A stretch of 64,000 nucleotides of DNA, taken from the NCBI RefSeq assembly GCF_010667575.1, contig NZ_JAABNT010000003.1, positions 124,001-188,000 on the forward strand. Direction: 5' to 3'. Both the position numbers and the translations under genes were made by a program. Below the pieces are notes generated by a model. That model was not told where the DNA came from and made no database searches. It saw nothing but the letters and a program-made list of their open reading frames with translations. Positions within the stretch are counted from its first letter, which is position 1, and each line of letters begins with the position of its first letter. Origin of the DNA: Sulfitobacter sediminilitoris (GTDB taxonomy: Bacteria; Pseudomonadota; Alphaproteobacteria; Rhodobacterales; Rhodobacteraceae). Below are positions 17,523-25,633 of the stretch, piece by piece.

Positions 17523-17545
17523 GACGATTCACATTCCCGTTGTTC

Positions 17546-17580
17546 TAAGCGCGTTGGCGAAAGCTAGCGCGCTTATTTTT
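17546..17580 (+). terminator. intrinsic terminator after the 17.0-kb gene
   Basis: Stem TAAGCGCG / CGCGCTTA, extended inward around a GAAA tetraloop, followed by TTTTT. It separates the membrane-protein gene from yceI. Confidence 0.85.
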
Positions 17581-17695
17581 CATATTTTCAGCAAGTTGTT
17601 CAAAAACGCGCAGACCCTGTTTGTGTCTGTCGGATTGCCAAAACATCGGTTCAATCCAATTTAGGCAATTCAAATCATTCACAGGAGCAACAATA

Positions 17696-18277
17696 ATGAA
17701 AAATCTTACGTTCGCCGCCGTACTGGCCCTTGGTACCACAGCCGCATTCGCCGCCGAGGCGCCCGCCGAAAGATTCGTGCTGGATTCCAGCCACTCGCAG
17801 GTTGTCTTTAACTATGAGCACCTCGGGTTCTCAACGACCTACGGCATGTTCTCCGGTTTTGAAGGTGAGATCATGTACGATGCGAAAGCTCCGGCGAACT
17901 CTTCTGTGAGTGTCTCCATGCCTGTGATGTCCATGTTCACCGGTTGGGAACAGCGCGAGGCACACTTCATGTCAGGCGATTTCTTTGGTGCGGAGTAGGG
18001 TGACATGGTGACCTTCACGTCTACAAGCATCGAAGTCACAGGCGATGATACAGCACTGATCACCGGCGATCTGACCATGAACGACGTCACCAAGTCCGTC
18101 GTGCTAAATGCAAAGCTGAACAAGACAGGCGATCACCCGATGGCGGGCAAGCCATGGCTTGGTTTTGATGCCACAACCACACTGACACGGTCCGATTTCA
18201 ATCTTGGTGCATTCGCACCAGCCGTCAGTGACGAGGTCAATGTGATGATCTCGCTTGAGGCGATGAAAGCCGACTAA
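17696..18277 (+). pseudogene. yceI-family periplasmic protein gene interrupted by an in-frame TAG
   Basis: A YceI-type lipid-binding beta-barrel gene of normal total length (194 codons) with ACAGGAGC before the ATG and a signal peptide (KNLTFAAVLALGTTAAFAA). The family pattern is continuous: FVLDSSHSQVVFNYEHLGFS, then GWEQREAHFMSGDFFGAE, a TAG at 17996-17998, and in the same frame GDMVTFTSTSIEVTGDDTAL to the end. The stop falls inside the conserved DFF..E(x)GD region, so one base (for example GAG or AAG to TAG) has ended the protein at 100 residues. No frameshift is needed. It is either a young pseudogene, a strain-specific loss or a sequencing error. A b561-YceI fusion lies opposite. Confidence 0.88.
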
Positions 18278-18302
18278 GACGAGCAACAAAAACTTTCCCA
18301 GA

Positions 18303-18331
18303 AAGCCCGCCTGATCAAGGCGGGCTTTTTT
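18303..18331 (+). terminator. intrinsic terminator of yceI
   Basis: Stem AAGCCCGCC / GGCGGGCTT with a 7-base loop and a T-run. It lies between convergent genes; the T-run reaches the stop of the b561 fusion gene. Confidence 0.9.
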
Positions 18332-19542
18332 CATGAGCCGGTGTCTTGCGCATCCCGGACCGCTGTCAGCCTGATCGCGACCTGCACGGCGAAGGCAAGG
18401 CTTGCTTCGTCGCCGACGTTATCGCCAATGCCAAAGTCCCTCCGGTCCAGCGTGATGTCCGCCCGCATTTCCGCCTCGTCCCCATCCAGTGCGAGGTTGA
18501 AGGGCAGCGTCAGGGGAACGGATTTGTCCTTGATCCGCAATTTGCCAACCGATTCATACCCATCGGAGCCGTGACGGATGATCCCGTCGTAGATCGCCGT
18601 GGCATAGGTCGCGGCATCGAAGAAATCCGCGCCCATGGCCTGTTGGGTGACTGATCCCAGGGTCAGAGAGGGGATGGCAATTGTTGTCGTCACAGAACCC
18701 ACCTCACCGACCGGAATCTTCTCATCAAAGGAGATGGCTGACGTCCATTCGGCAAAACTGCCCGTGACAGCACTGCCGAACTGGGTGACGGTGATCTCAA
18801 TAGTGCCTTCCTGCACGGTCCAGTCAGAAATGACTTCTTCAAGTGCAACATCGGCAATGGGTTCCTTTTCGGAATTCAGGGCAAGCCCGGCACCAATTCC
18901 GATCGCCAAAAGCCAGACAGCGATGGCGCTCAGCAGCGGCTTTGCGGAATGGTGTTGAGGTGGGATATGGGCGACTGCGCCACTGCCGGGAAGCATGCGG
19001 CGCAAGGTGGAATCGCGGTCAACAAAGTGATGCTTTAGCGCGCCCGCGATATGAAGCAGTAGGGCCAGGACCAACACTTTGGTTGCGGTCCAGTGCAGCG
19101 CAGAAAAGAAATGCTCAACCCCCACCGATTTCGGCACCAGCGGCAGACCCTGTCCGAAAGGCCACCAGATCGGCGCGAAACCCGCTGCCGCCGCATGCGA
19201 AATCCATCCCGATAGCGGCACGATCACCAACGCGCCGTAAAGCAGCCAATGCACAAGTTCTGCTGCGAAACTTTCCAGCTTCTTTTCTGAGTTGAGCAAT
19301 CCGGGCTTGGGTTGAACCACTGCCCACAGGATACGGGCAAGGGCCACGAAAAACGCGGTCACACCAAGTGTTTTGTGCAGAGAGAACAGCCACGCCTTTT
19401 GGGCTAGCTGCGCATCCGTTTCGTAGGGTAGCTGATTGGCGTACCAGCCCAATGGGATCAGTGTCAGGATCAGCAGGGCGGTCAACCAGTGAAAGGTTTT
19501 GGCTATCCCGCCATAGCTTTGTGCGGTGTTGGTTAATGCCAT
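18331..19542 (-). CDS. cytochrome b561-YceI fusion protein
   Basis: A 403-residue inner-membrane protein. Residues about 1-190 are a four-helix diheme cytochrome b561: histidines in GGIAKTFHWLTALLI, FSLHKTLGV, ELVHWLLYG and LLLHIAGALKHHF. A further helix (about 215-233) leads to a periplasmic YceI domain (about 240-403: WTVQEGTIEITVTQFGSAV; LDRRDFGIGDNVGDEAS). Start 19542 (MALTNTAQSYGG) has GAGGAG upstream. Separate cybB and yceI genes are commonly neighbours, so the fusion links quinone-level electron transfer with a periplasmic isoprenoid-type carrier. It opposes a stand-alone, broken yceI. Confidence 0.9.
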   Translation of the reverse strand: MALTNTAQSYGGIAKTFHWLTALLILTLIPLGWYANQLPYETDAQLAQKAWLFSLHKTLGVTAFFVALARILWAVVQPKPGLLNSEKKLESFAAELVHWLLYGALVIVPLSGWISHAAAAGFAPIWWPFGQGLPLVPKSVGVEHFFSALHWTATKVLVLALLLHIAGALKHHFVDRDSTLRRMLPGSGAVAHIPPQHHSAKPLLSAIAVWLLAIGIGAGLALNSEKEPIADVALEEVISDWTVQEGTIEITVTQFGSAVTGSFAEWTSAISFDEKIPVGEVGSVTTTIAIPSLTLGSVTQQAMGADFFDAATYATAIYDGIIRHGSDGYESVGKLRIKDKSVPLTLPFNLALDGDEAEMRADITLDRRDFGIGDNVGDEASLAFAVQVAIRLTAVRDAQDTGS

Positions 19543-19683
19543 TTTCTGCTCCTCAACTTTTCTCTGCTCAAGATAACGCCGCAAGCGCATTGGGCAATCT
19601 TCGTGGATGCACAGCATTCGTGCAGGCTTGTTCGCAGGCAATGTGCAGGCTAGACCAGCGCAAAGACTTCAGGGGGGACCACT

Positions 19684-20616
19684 ATGAGCATCGCATTCGT
19701 ATTTCCCGGACAGGGCGCACAGACCATTGGCATGGGCAAGGCGTTGGCCGACGCCTATCCGGCTGCGAAAGCGGTCTTTGACGAGGTAGATGATGCCTTG
19801 GGCCAGAAACTCTCAACGCTGATCTGGGATGGCGAGATTGAAGAACTGACCCTGACAGAGAATGCGCAACCTGCGCTGATGGCCACATCGCTGGCTGCGA
19901 TGGCGGCCCTTAAGGCCGAGGGGATCGGGCTGGAACGCGCGTCGTTCGTGGCGGGGCATTCGCTGGGGGAATATTCTGCGCTTTGTGCGGCAGGCACGCT
20001 GTCTCTGGCTGATACGGCCCGTTTGCTGCGCATTCGCGGCAAGGCGATGCAGGCGGCGGTTCCGGTGGGTGAAGGTGCGATGGCTGCGGTTCTGGGGCTG
20101 GATGCCGAGGCAGCGGATAAGGTGGCGCAGGACGCCGCCCAGGGCGATGTGTGCCAGCTGGCAAATGAGAACGATCCGACGCAAAATGTGCTGTCAGGTA
20201 GCAAGTCCGCGATTGACCGGGCCGTGGTGCTGGCCAAAGAGGCCGGGGCCAAGCGGGCGCTGCCATTGCCAGTGTCGGCGCCCTTCCATTGTGCGCTCAT
20301 GCAGCCCGCAGCAGATGAAATGGCGCGTGCATTGGGTGAGGTCGACATGGCGGATCCATCCGTGCCGCTGGTTGCCAATGTCTTGGCCGAATGCGTGACG
20401 GATGCAGGCCGCATTCGCGATCTGCTGGTTGAGCAGGTGACGGGGCGCGTGCGCTGGCGGTCGTCGGTCGAATGGATGGCGGGCCAGGGGGTCACTGAAT
20501 TTTGGGAAATCGGCGCGGGCAAGGCGCTGTCGGGTATGATCAGGCGGATCGCCAAGGAAAGCACCTGCCGTGCTGTAGGCACACCAGAGGACGTCGCGGC
20601 AATCGTTGCGGGCTGA
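19684..20616 (+). CDS. fabD: malonyl-CoA:ACP transacylase
   Basis: FabD, 310 residues, transfers malonyl from CoA to ACP to feed fatty-acid elongation. Visible: FVFPGQGAQTIGMGK at the start, the nucleophile Ser93 in VAGHSLGEYSALCAAG, the catalytic His in VSAPFHCALM and the C-terminal EIGAGKALSGMIRR. It begins the cluster fabD-fabG-acpP-(GNAT)-fabF on the plus strand, 41 bases ahead of fabG. Confidence 0.97.
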   Translation: MSIAFVFPGQGAQTIGMGKALADAYPAAKAVFDEVDDALGQKLSTLIWDGEIEELTLTENAQPALMATSLAAMAALKAEGIGLERASFVAGHSLGEYSALCAAGTLSLADTARLLRIRGKAMQAAVPVGEGAMAAVLGLDAEAADKVAQDAAQGDVCQLANENDPTQNVLSGSKSAIDRAVVLAKEAGAKRALPLPVSAPFHCALMQPAADEMARALGEVDMADPSVPLVANVLAECVTDAGRIRDLLVEQVTGRVRWRSSVEWMAGQGVTEFWEIGAGKALSGMIRRIAKESTCRAVGTPEDVAAIVAG

Positions 20617-20657
20617 CCTTTGGCAAACGCTGGAAATAAACGGATAAGGATGAATTG

Positions 20658-21395
20658 ATGTTTGATCTGACAGGGAAAAACGCACTTGTGACAGGTGCGT
20701 CCGGTGGCATCGGCGCGGATATTGCGCGGCAGTTGCATGCGCAGGGCGCGACGGTTGGTTTGTCGGGCACAAGAGAAGCGCCGCTTGAGGCCTTGAAGGC
20801 CGAGCTCGGCGATCGCGCGCATGTGCTGCCCTGCAACCTGAGCGACCTTGAAGCCGTTGATGCGCTGCCCAAGCAGGCGGCCGAGGCGATGGGAACTGTA
20901 GATATTCTGGTCAATAACGCAGGAATTACCCGCGATAATCTGTTCATGCGTATGTCGGACGACGAATGGCAATCTGTGCTGAATGTGAACCTCACCGCAA
21001 CATTCAAGCTGTGCAAGGGTGTGATGCGCGGCATGATGAAGGCGCGCTGGGGCCGGATCGTGAATATCTCATCCATCGTTGGGGCGACCGGCAATCCGGG
21101 TCAGGCAAACTATGCGGCAAGCAAGGCGGGTATGGTGGGCATGTCGAAATCGCTGGCTTATGAGGTCGCCAGCCGTGGCATTACGGTAAACGTGGTCGCG
21201 CCGGGTTTCATTGCGACGGCGATGACGGATAAGCTGAACGACGATCAGAAGGCTGGAATCATGGGGCAAATTCCCGCGGGCCGCATGGGCGAGCCGGGGG
21301 AAATCGCCAGTGCTGTCGTGTATCTGGCCAGCACCGAGGCGGCTTACGTGACGGGAGCGACCTTGCACGTCAACGGCGGCATGGCCATGTTGTAA
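20658..21395 (+). CDS. fabG: 3-oxoacyl-ACP reductase
   Basis: FabG, 245 residues, NADPH-dependent reduction of 3-oxoacyl-ACP. Short-chain dehydrogenase motifs are all present: cofactor loop TGASGGIG, NNAGITRDNL, catalytic Ser in NISSIVGATGN and YxxxK in YAASKAGMVGMSKS, and the C-terminal ASTEAAYVTGATLHVNGG. ATG 20658 follows AAGGATG. Between its stop and acpP is a 199-base spacer that probably holds an acpP promoter. Confidence 0.97.
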   Translation: MFDLTGKNALVTGASGGIGADIARQLHAQGATVGLSGTREAPLEALKAELGDRAHVLPCNLSDLEAVDALPKQAAEAMGTVDILVNNAGITRDNLFMRMSDDEWQSVLNVNLTATFKLCKGVMRGMMKARWGRIVNISSIVGATGNPGQANYAASKAGMVGMSKSLAYEVASRGITVNVVAPGFIATAMTDKLNDDQKAGIMGQIPAGRMGEPGEIASAVVYLASTEAAYVTGATLHVNGGMAML

Positions 21396-21594
21396 AGCGG
21401 TTCCCATACCCGTTTGCGCAATGCCTTGCATGTGCTAAAGGGGGCGCAGAATCAAATCCGGGGGTGCTTGATTGGACCCTTGCCCTTGTGCCATCAGGGG
21501 AAAGAGCCGCCCCATCCGGGGCAATCTCCAACTGCCTGAGATTGGGCGTGCGGACAGTAAAGGGGCCTGAGTGCCCGAAAAGTGAGGACTTATT

Positions 21595-21828
21595 ATGAGC
21601 GACGTCGCAGACCGCGTGAAAAAGATCGTTGTAGAACACCTGGGTGTGGAAGAGGATAAAGTGACCGAGAATGCGTCGTTCATCGACGATCTGGGCGCTG
21701 ACAGCCTTGACACAGTTGAGCTGGTGATGGCGTTCGAAGAAGAGTTCGGCATCGAGATCCCTGACGACGCGGCCGAGAACATCCAGACTTTCGGCGATGC
21801 GGTGAAGTTCATCAAAGAAGCTTCTTAA
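21595..21828 (+). CDS. acpP: acyl carrier protein
   Basis: Acidic 77-residue carrier for acyl chains. The phosphopantetheine attachment Ser37 lies in [20 protein letters not shown]. Length and composition match AcpP. GTGAGGA lies before the ATG. Located between fabG and fabF in the usual fatty-acid cluster and followed by its own terminator, which fits the high expression needed for this protein. Confidence 0.98.
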   Translation: MSDVADRVKKIVVEHLGVEEDKVTENASFIDDLGADSLDTVELVMAFEEEFGIEIPDDAAENIQTFGDAVKFIKEAS

Positions 21829-21869
21829 GTCCTTGGGGCTACGGCCCTTTCGGCAACAAAATTCCTGAG

Positions 21870-21904
21870 ACGGCGTTGTTCCAAGCGGAATGACGCCGTT
21901 TTTT
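21870..21904 (+). terminator. intrinsic terminator of acpP
   Basis: Stem ACGGCGT / ACGCCGT with an inner TTCC / GGAA pairing across a 2-base bulge and loop AAGC, followed by a run of T. Confidence 0.9.
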
Positions 21905-21995
21905 ATTCTGCTTTGTTAATCCAGGGTTGCTCATCGTCGACGGTCTTCGCAAGGTGTGGAAAAACGCCGTAAGTAATGCGTGAAGGCAGTGCCCC

Positions 21996-22529
21996 ATGTC
22001 CCGGACAATTCCAACGATCAACACGTCCCGATTGACGCTGCGCGCCATGCGCGCCGAGGACTTTCCACGCTTTGCCCAGATCTGGGCCACGCCAGAGGTC
22101 GTTGAACACATATCGGGCGGACCACGCACCAAGGCGCATTCGTGGGATGTCTTCCTGCGCAACGCGGGTCACTGGCAAATCAGCGGATTCGGTCAGTGGG
22201 CGATCCAGCCGCATGGTCTGCGGGAAATGGCCGGTCAGGCGGGTTTCTTTTTCGGCTCGCGCGGGTTGGGTGAGGATTTTGATCCTTTTCCCGAATCGGG
22301 TTGGGTGGTGGCGCCAGAGGCTCAGGGCAAAGGGCTAGGCCTCGATGCAGTGCAAGCGGCGCATGATTGGTTTGACCGGGTCATTGCCGGGCGCACGGTT
22401 TGTATCATCACACCTGAGAACGCCGCGTCTCTGAGAATTGCGAGGGCGCTTGGATATAGCCTGATGCGGGAGGCGGAGATGGGGGACGACGTGGTGTATC
22501 TTATGACACGCAAAGGGCCTCCTGCCTGA
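21996..22529 (+). CDS. GNAT family N-acetyltransferase
   Basis: A 177-residue acetyl-CoA dependent acyltransferase of the RimJ/RimL-like type. It starts with TSRLTLRAMRAEDFPRFAQI, has a central GFGQWAIQPHGLREMAGQAG strand region and the acetyl-CoA loop VVAPEAQGKGLGLDAVQA. It sits between acpP and fabF in the same direction but is separated from acpP by a terminator, so it is likely a passenger. Substrate (protein N-terminus or small molecule) is unknown. Confidence 0.85.
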   Translation: MSRTIPTINTSRLTLRAMRAEDFPRFAQIWATPEVVEHISGGPRTKAHSWDVFLRNAGHWQISGFGQWAIQPHGLREMAGQAGFFFGSRGLGEDFDPFPESGWVVAPEAQGKGLGLDAVQAAHDWFDRVIAGRTVCIITPENAASLRIARALGYSLMREAEMGDDVVYLMTRKGPPA

Positions 22530-22609
22530 CGGCAAGCCGTGACCTGAAGTCTTGAACAAATACACTTCAGCAGGGTATAGGCGATCAAAGCGAATTGAGG
22601 GGCAGTTTC

Positions 22610-23866
22610 ATGCGCAGAGTGGTCGTGACAGGTTTGGGGTTGGTGACACCCCTTGCGGACGGAGTCGAGGAAAGCTGGAGCCGTATTCTGGACGGGCAAT
22701 CCGGTGCAGGGCCAATCACCGGGTTTGATGCCAGCAATCTGGTGACGCAATACGCGTGTGAAGTGCCCCTTGGGGACGGGTCGGACGGCACTTTTGATGC
22801 GGCCAAGTACATGGAGCCGAAAGAACAGCGCAAGGTAGATACCTTTATCCTTTTCGGCATGGCGGCGGCGCAGCAGGCGGTCGAAGACGCGGGCTGGATG
22901 CCCGAGGACCGTGAAAGCCTTGAGCGGACAGGTGTTCTGATCGGGTCCGGTATCGGCGGTCTGAACTCAATCGCAAACACGGCGATCATGATGAAGGAAA
23001 AGGGCCCCCGCCGGGTGAGCCCGTTCTTTGTGCCAGGCGCGTTGATCAACCTGATCTCAGGTCAGGTGTCGATCCGCTACGGCTTCCGCGGGCCAAACCA
23101 TTCGGTTGTAACGGCCTGTTCAACCGGCGCACATGCGATTGGTGACGCCTCGCGCTTGATCCAGCATGGGGACGCAGATGTGATGATTGCAGGTGGCGCT
23201 GAGGCGGCTATTTGCGAGATTGGTATTGCCGGGTTCAACGCCTGTAAGGCGTTGAGCACCAAGCGGGCCGATGATCCTCAGAAAGCGTCTCGTCCTTACG
23301 ACGCTGATCGCGACGGCTTCGTGATGGGTGAAGGCGCGGGCATTGTAGTTCTGGAGGAATACGAGCACGCCAAGGCGCGCGGCGCGAAGATTTATGCCGA
23401 GGTGATTGGCTATGGCTTGTCCGGGGATGCCTATCACATCACGGCACCGTCCGAGGATGGTGAGGGCGGTGAGCGGTCGATGCGCAACGCGCTGCGAAAT
23501 GCCGGCAAGGAGCCCAAGGACATCGATTACATCAACGCGCATGGCACCTCGACCATGGCGGATGTCATAGAACTGGGCGCCGTGGAACGCATGATGGGCG
23601 AGCACGCGGGCAAGGTGACGATGTCGTCGACGAAATCAGCCACGGGCCACCTTCTGGGCGCGGCTGGCGCGATTGAGGCGATTTTCTCGATCCTGGCGAT
23701 ACGCGATCAGGTGGCGCCGCCCACGATCAATCTGGACAACCCGGCTGTTGAGACAGCCATTGATCTGGCCCCGAACAAGGCTGTGAAGCGCGAGATCAAC
23801 GTCGCGCTGAGCAACTCTTTCGGCTTTGGCGGGACCAACGCGAGCGTTCTGTTCGGAAAGGTATAA
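22610..23866 (+). CDS. fabF: 3-oxoacyl-ACP synthase II
   Basis: FabF, 418 residues, condenses acyl-ACP with malonyl-ACP. Catalytic triad: Cys in VTACSTGAHAIGDASR, His in NAHGTSTMADVIE and His in KSATGHLLGAAGAIE; C-terminal NSFGFGGTNASVLF. I use ATG 22610 (MRRVVVTGLGLVTPL), with GAGGGG upstream. It is followed after three bases by mltG, so the two are probably co-transcribed. Confidence 0.97.
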   Translation: MRRVVVTGLGLVTPLADGVEESWSRILDGQSGAGPITGFDASNLVTQYACEVPLGDGSDGTFDAAKYMEPKEQRKVDTFILFGMAAAQQAVEDAGWMPEDRESLERTGVLIGSGIGGLNSIANTAIMMKEKGPRRVSPFFVPGALINLISGQVSIRYGFRGPNHSVVTACSTGAHAIGDASRLIQHGDADVMIAGGAEAAICEIGIAGFNACKALSTKRADDPQKASRPYDADRDGFVMGEGAGIVVLEEYEHAKARGAKIYAEVIGYGLSGDAYHITAPSEDGEGGERSMRNALRNAGKEPKDIDYINAHGTSTMADVIELGAVERMMGEHAGKVTMSSTKSATGHLLGAAGAIEAIFSILAIRDQVAPPTINLDNPAVETAIDLAPNKAVKREINVALSNSFGFGGTNASVLFGKV

Positions 23867-23869
23867 GCG

Positions 23870-25054
23870 ATGTGGCGGCATATTGCCTCGAACGCGGTGA
23901 CTTTTCTGGTTGTGGCGCTGTTCATGCTGGGCGGAGTGATCCTGTGGGGACAGAACCAGTACACCGCTGAGGGGCCGCTGGATCAGGCGATATGTTTACA
24001 GGTCAAGCCCGGCTCAAACATGCGGCGGGTCTCAAGTGATCTGGCGGATCAGGGCGCGGTGAGTTCGGCGACGATCTTTCGGATCGGGGCGGATTACGAG
24101 GACAAGACACAAGCGTTGAAGGCGGGCAGCTTTCTGGTGCAGCCGGGTTCGTCGATGTCCGAGATCGTGGATACGATCACGCGGGGCGGGGCCAGCACAT
24201 GCGGCACCGAAGTTGTGTACCGCATTGGGGTGAACCGGGTGTCGGTACAGGTTCGCGAGTTGGATCCGGCGACAAGTCGTTTTGTTGAACGGGCTGAGTT
24301 CCAGCCGGGCGAAGACGAAACGCCCGCGATTTACGCGGAAAAGAAGCAGCAGGCCGATACGCGGTACCGTATTGCGCTGGCCGAGGGAGTGACCAGCTGG
24401 CAGGTGGTTGAATCGCTGAAAGCGATGGATGTGCTGGAAGGTGATGCGGGCGACGTGCCACCCGAGGGGGCGCTGGCACCGGACAGCTATGAGGTGCGGC
24501 CGGGAGACGACCGGGCGGCAGTGATTGCCCGGATGCGCGAAGCGCAGGAACGTCTGGTTGCCGAGGCGTGGGAAGCGCGTGATCCTGATCTGCCGATCAA
24601 GAGCCCGGAGGATTTGCTGACGCTGGCCTCCATTGTTGAAAAAGAGACCGGAGTGGCTGAAGAGCGCGGGCAGGTGGCCAGCGTTTTCGTGAACCGGTTG
24701 AACCAAGGCATGCGGCTGCAGACGGACCCCACTGTTATTTACGGGATCACCAAGGGTCAGGGTGTGCTGGGTCGCGGCCTTCGGCGGTCAGAGTTGCGGG
24801 CTGAGACACCGTGGAACACCTATGTCATTGCCGGACTGCCGCCCACGCCCATTGCCAATCCGGGGCGTGCAAGCCTGATGGCAGCAGCGCAGCCGGACGA
24901 GACCGATTATATTTTCTTTGTGGCCGATGGTACCGGAGGGCACGCCTTTGCCGTGACCTTGGCGGAGCACAACGAGAACGTCGCGCGCTGGCGACAGATC
25001 GAAGCGGAGCGCGGTGCAGAGGCGGCGGGGAACGCATCAACCGGTGGGAATTGA
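23870..25054 (+). CDS. mltG: endolytic murein transglycosylase MltG
   Basis: A 394-residue inner-membrane enzyme that cuts nascent glycan strands and sets their length. One N-terminal membrane helix (about 7-27), then the YceG domain: VKPGSNMRRVSSDLADQGAV, the catalytic Glu region LASIVEKETGVAEERGQVAS, and the family segment LQTDPTVIYGITKGQG, NTYVIAGLPPTPIANPG. It follows fabF by three bases. It is the last gene before the GTA remnant, which starts about 235 bases downstream. Confidence 0.95.
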   Translation: MWRHIASNAVTFLVVALFMLGGVILWGQNQYTAEGPLDQAICLQVKPGSNMRRVSSDLADQGAVSSATIFRIGADYEDKTQALKAGSFLVQPGSSMSEIVDTITRGGASTCGTEVVYRIGVNRVSVQVRELDPATSRFVERAEFQPGEDETPAIYAEKKQQADTRYRIALAEGVTSWQVVESLKAMDVLEGDAGDVPPEGALAPDSYEVRPGDDRAAVIARMREAQERLVAEAWEARDPDLPIKSPEDLLTLASIVEKETGVAEERGQVASVFVNRLNQGMRLQTDPTVIYGITKGQGVLGRGLRRSELRAETPWNTYVIAGLPPTPIANPGRASLMAAAQPDETDYIFFVADGTGGHAFAVTLAEHNENVARWRQIEAERGAEAAGNASTGGN

Positions 25055-25074
25055 TTTCATTGGATAAAGGTCGT

Positions 25075-25092
25075 CTGTCCCCGCGGGGACAG
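25075..25092. promoter_or_regulatory. 18-bp perfect palindrome between mltG and the GTA remnant
   Basis: CTGTCCCCGCGGGGACAG is perfectly self-complementary and lies 21 bases after the mltG stop and about 65 bases upstream of the -35 element of the GTA-remnant promoter. No T-run follows, so it is not an ordinary terminator. It could be an operator or an mRNA 3' hairpin for mltG; neither is shown. Confidence 0.5.
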
Positions 25093-25155
25093 GTGTTTAC
25101 CATAAATTCATGAATGATCGCACGGTGTTATAGGGTTTTGTTAACCCTCTTTTTC

Positions 25156-25184
25156 TTGACTTTTCGCACGGTCTGAAGTATACA
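25156..25184 (+). promoter_or_regulatory. near-consensus sigma-70 promoter upstream of the GTA remnant
   Basis: TTGACT at 25156-25161 and TATACA at 25179-25184 with an exact 17-base spacer, in an A+T-rich stretch. Predicted start is near 25190. A terminator-like hairpin follows within 60 bases, before the first GTA gene. Confidence 0.75.
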
Positions 25185-25211
25185 TTTTGACATGCTAGAG
25201 GACGTGGGCGA

Positions 25212-25246
25212 GCGGCTTCGGGAATGATCCCGGATGCCGCTTTTTT
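25212..25246 (+). terminator. early intrinsic terminator/attenuator before GTA g1
   Basis: Stem GCGGC / GCCGC with an inner GGGA / TCCC pairing and loop ATGA, followed by six T (25241-25246). From the promoter at 25156 it would yield an RNA of about 57 bases, or act as an attenuator for the downstream genes. Confidence 0.7.
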
Positions 25247-25288
25247 CATGCCTGGTCGGTCGGGGGACCATACGAAAGGTATGAGTCA

Positions 25289-25633
25289 ATGATGACCGTG
25301 ACCCAAGAGCAAGACACACAACGGGGGCAGGAGATCCTTGATACCCTGAGTGATCAGATCACCGCCCTTAGGCGCGAGATCGAGGACATGATCGAACAAG
25401 CTCAGTCCGGAGAGACGACAACGGAAACCGACGCCAAGAAGGTCGTGCAGAGGCTGCGCGATCTGGTTGGGCAATATGTCAAAGCGGAGATTTATCTCAA
25501 TGAGTGCAAGAGCAAGCAAGCTGGAGTCGCACAAGGGGGATATGCCCTTGATCTGGACAGAGCGCGGGTTGAGATCGGGTGCAAGCTGGATCGCCTCCGC
25601 CGATGCGGCCGTCCAAGAGCAGTTCCTGAATGA
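25289..25633 (+). CDS. putative GTA g1 protein (small terminase-like)
   Basis: A 114-residue helical, charged protein. The N-terminal half is coiled-coil-like ([38 protein letters not shown]), and the C-terminus has GGYALDLDRARVEIGCKLDR followed by a basic end. Its last 92 bases overlap the terminase start in another frame. In Rhodobacterales GTA clusters a short g1 gene lies just before and touching the large terminase g2, and g1 of Rhodobacter capsulatus acts as the small terminase. I assign it by position, size and helical character, not by clear sequence match. AAAGG lies 9 bases before ATG 25289; an ATG at the next codon is equally possible. Confidence 0.6.
   Translation: MMTVTQEQDTQRGQEILDTLSDQITALRREIEDMIEQAQSGETTTETDAKKVVQRLRDLVGQYVKAEIYLNECKSKQAGVAQGGYALDLDRARVEIGCKLDRLRRCGRPRAVPE

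Noticed and set aside
17996-17998. TAG as a programmed readthrough or pyrrolysine codon in yceI
   Set aside because: No pyl genes are seen and none are expected in this group; the family does not use a special residue there. A nonsense change is simpler.
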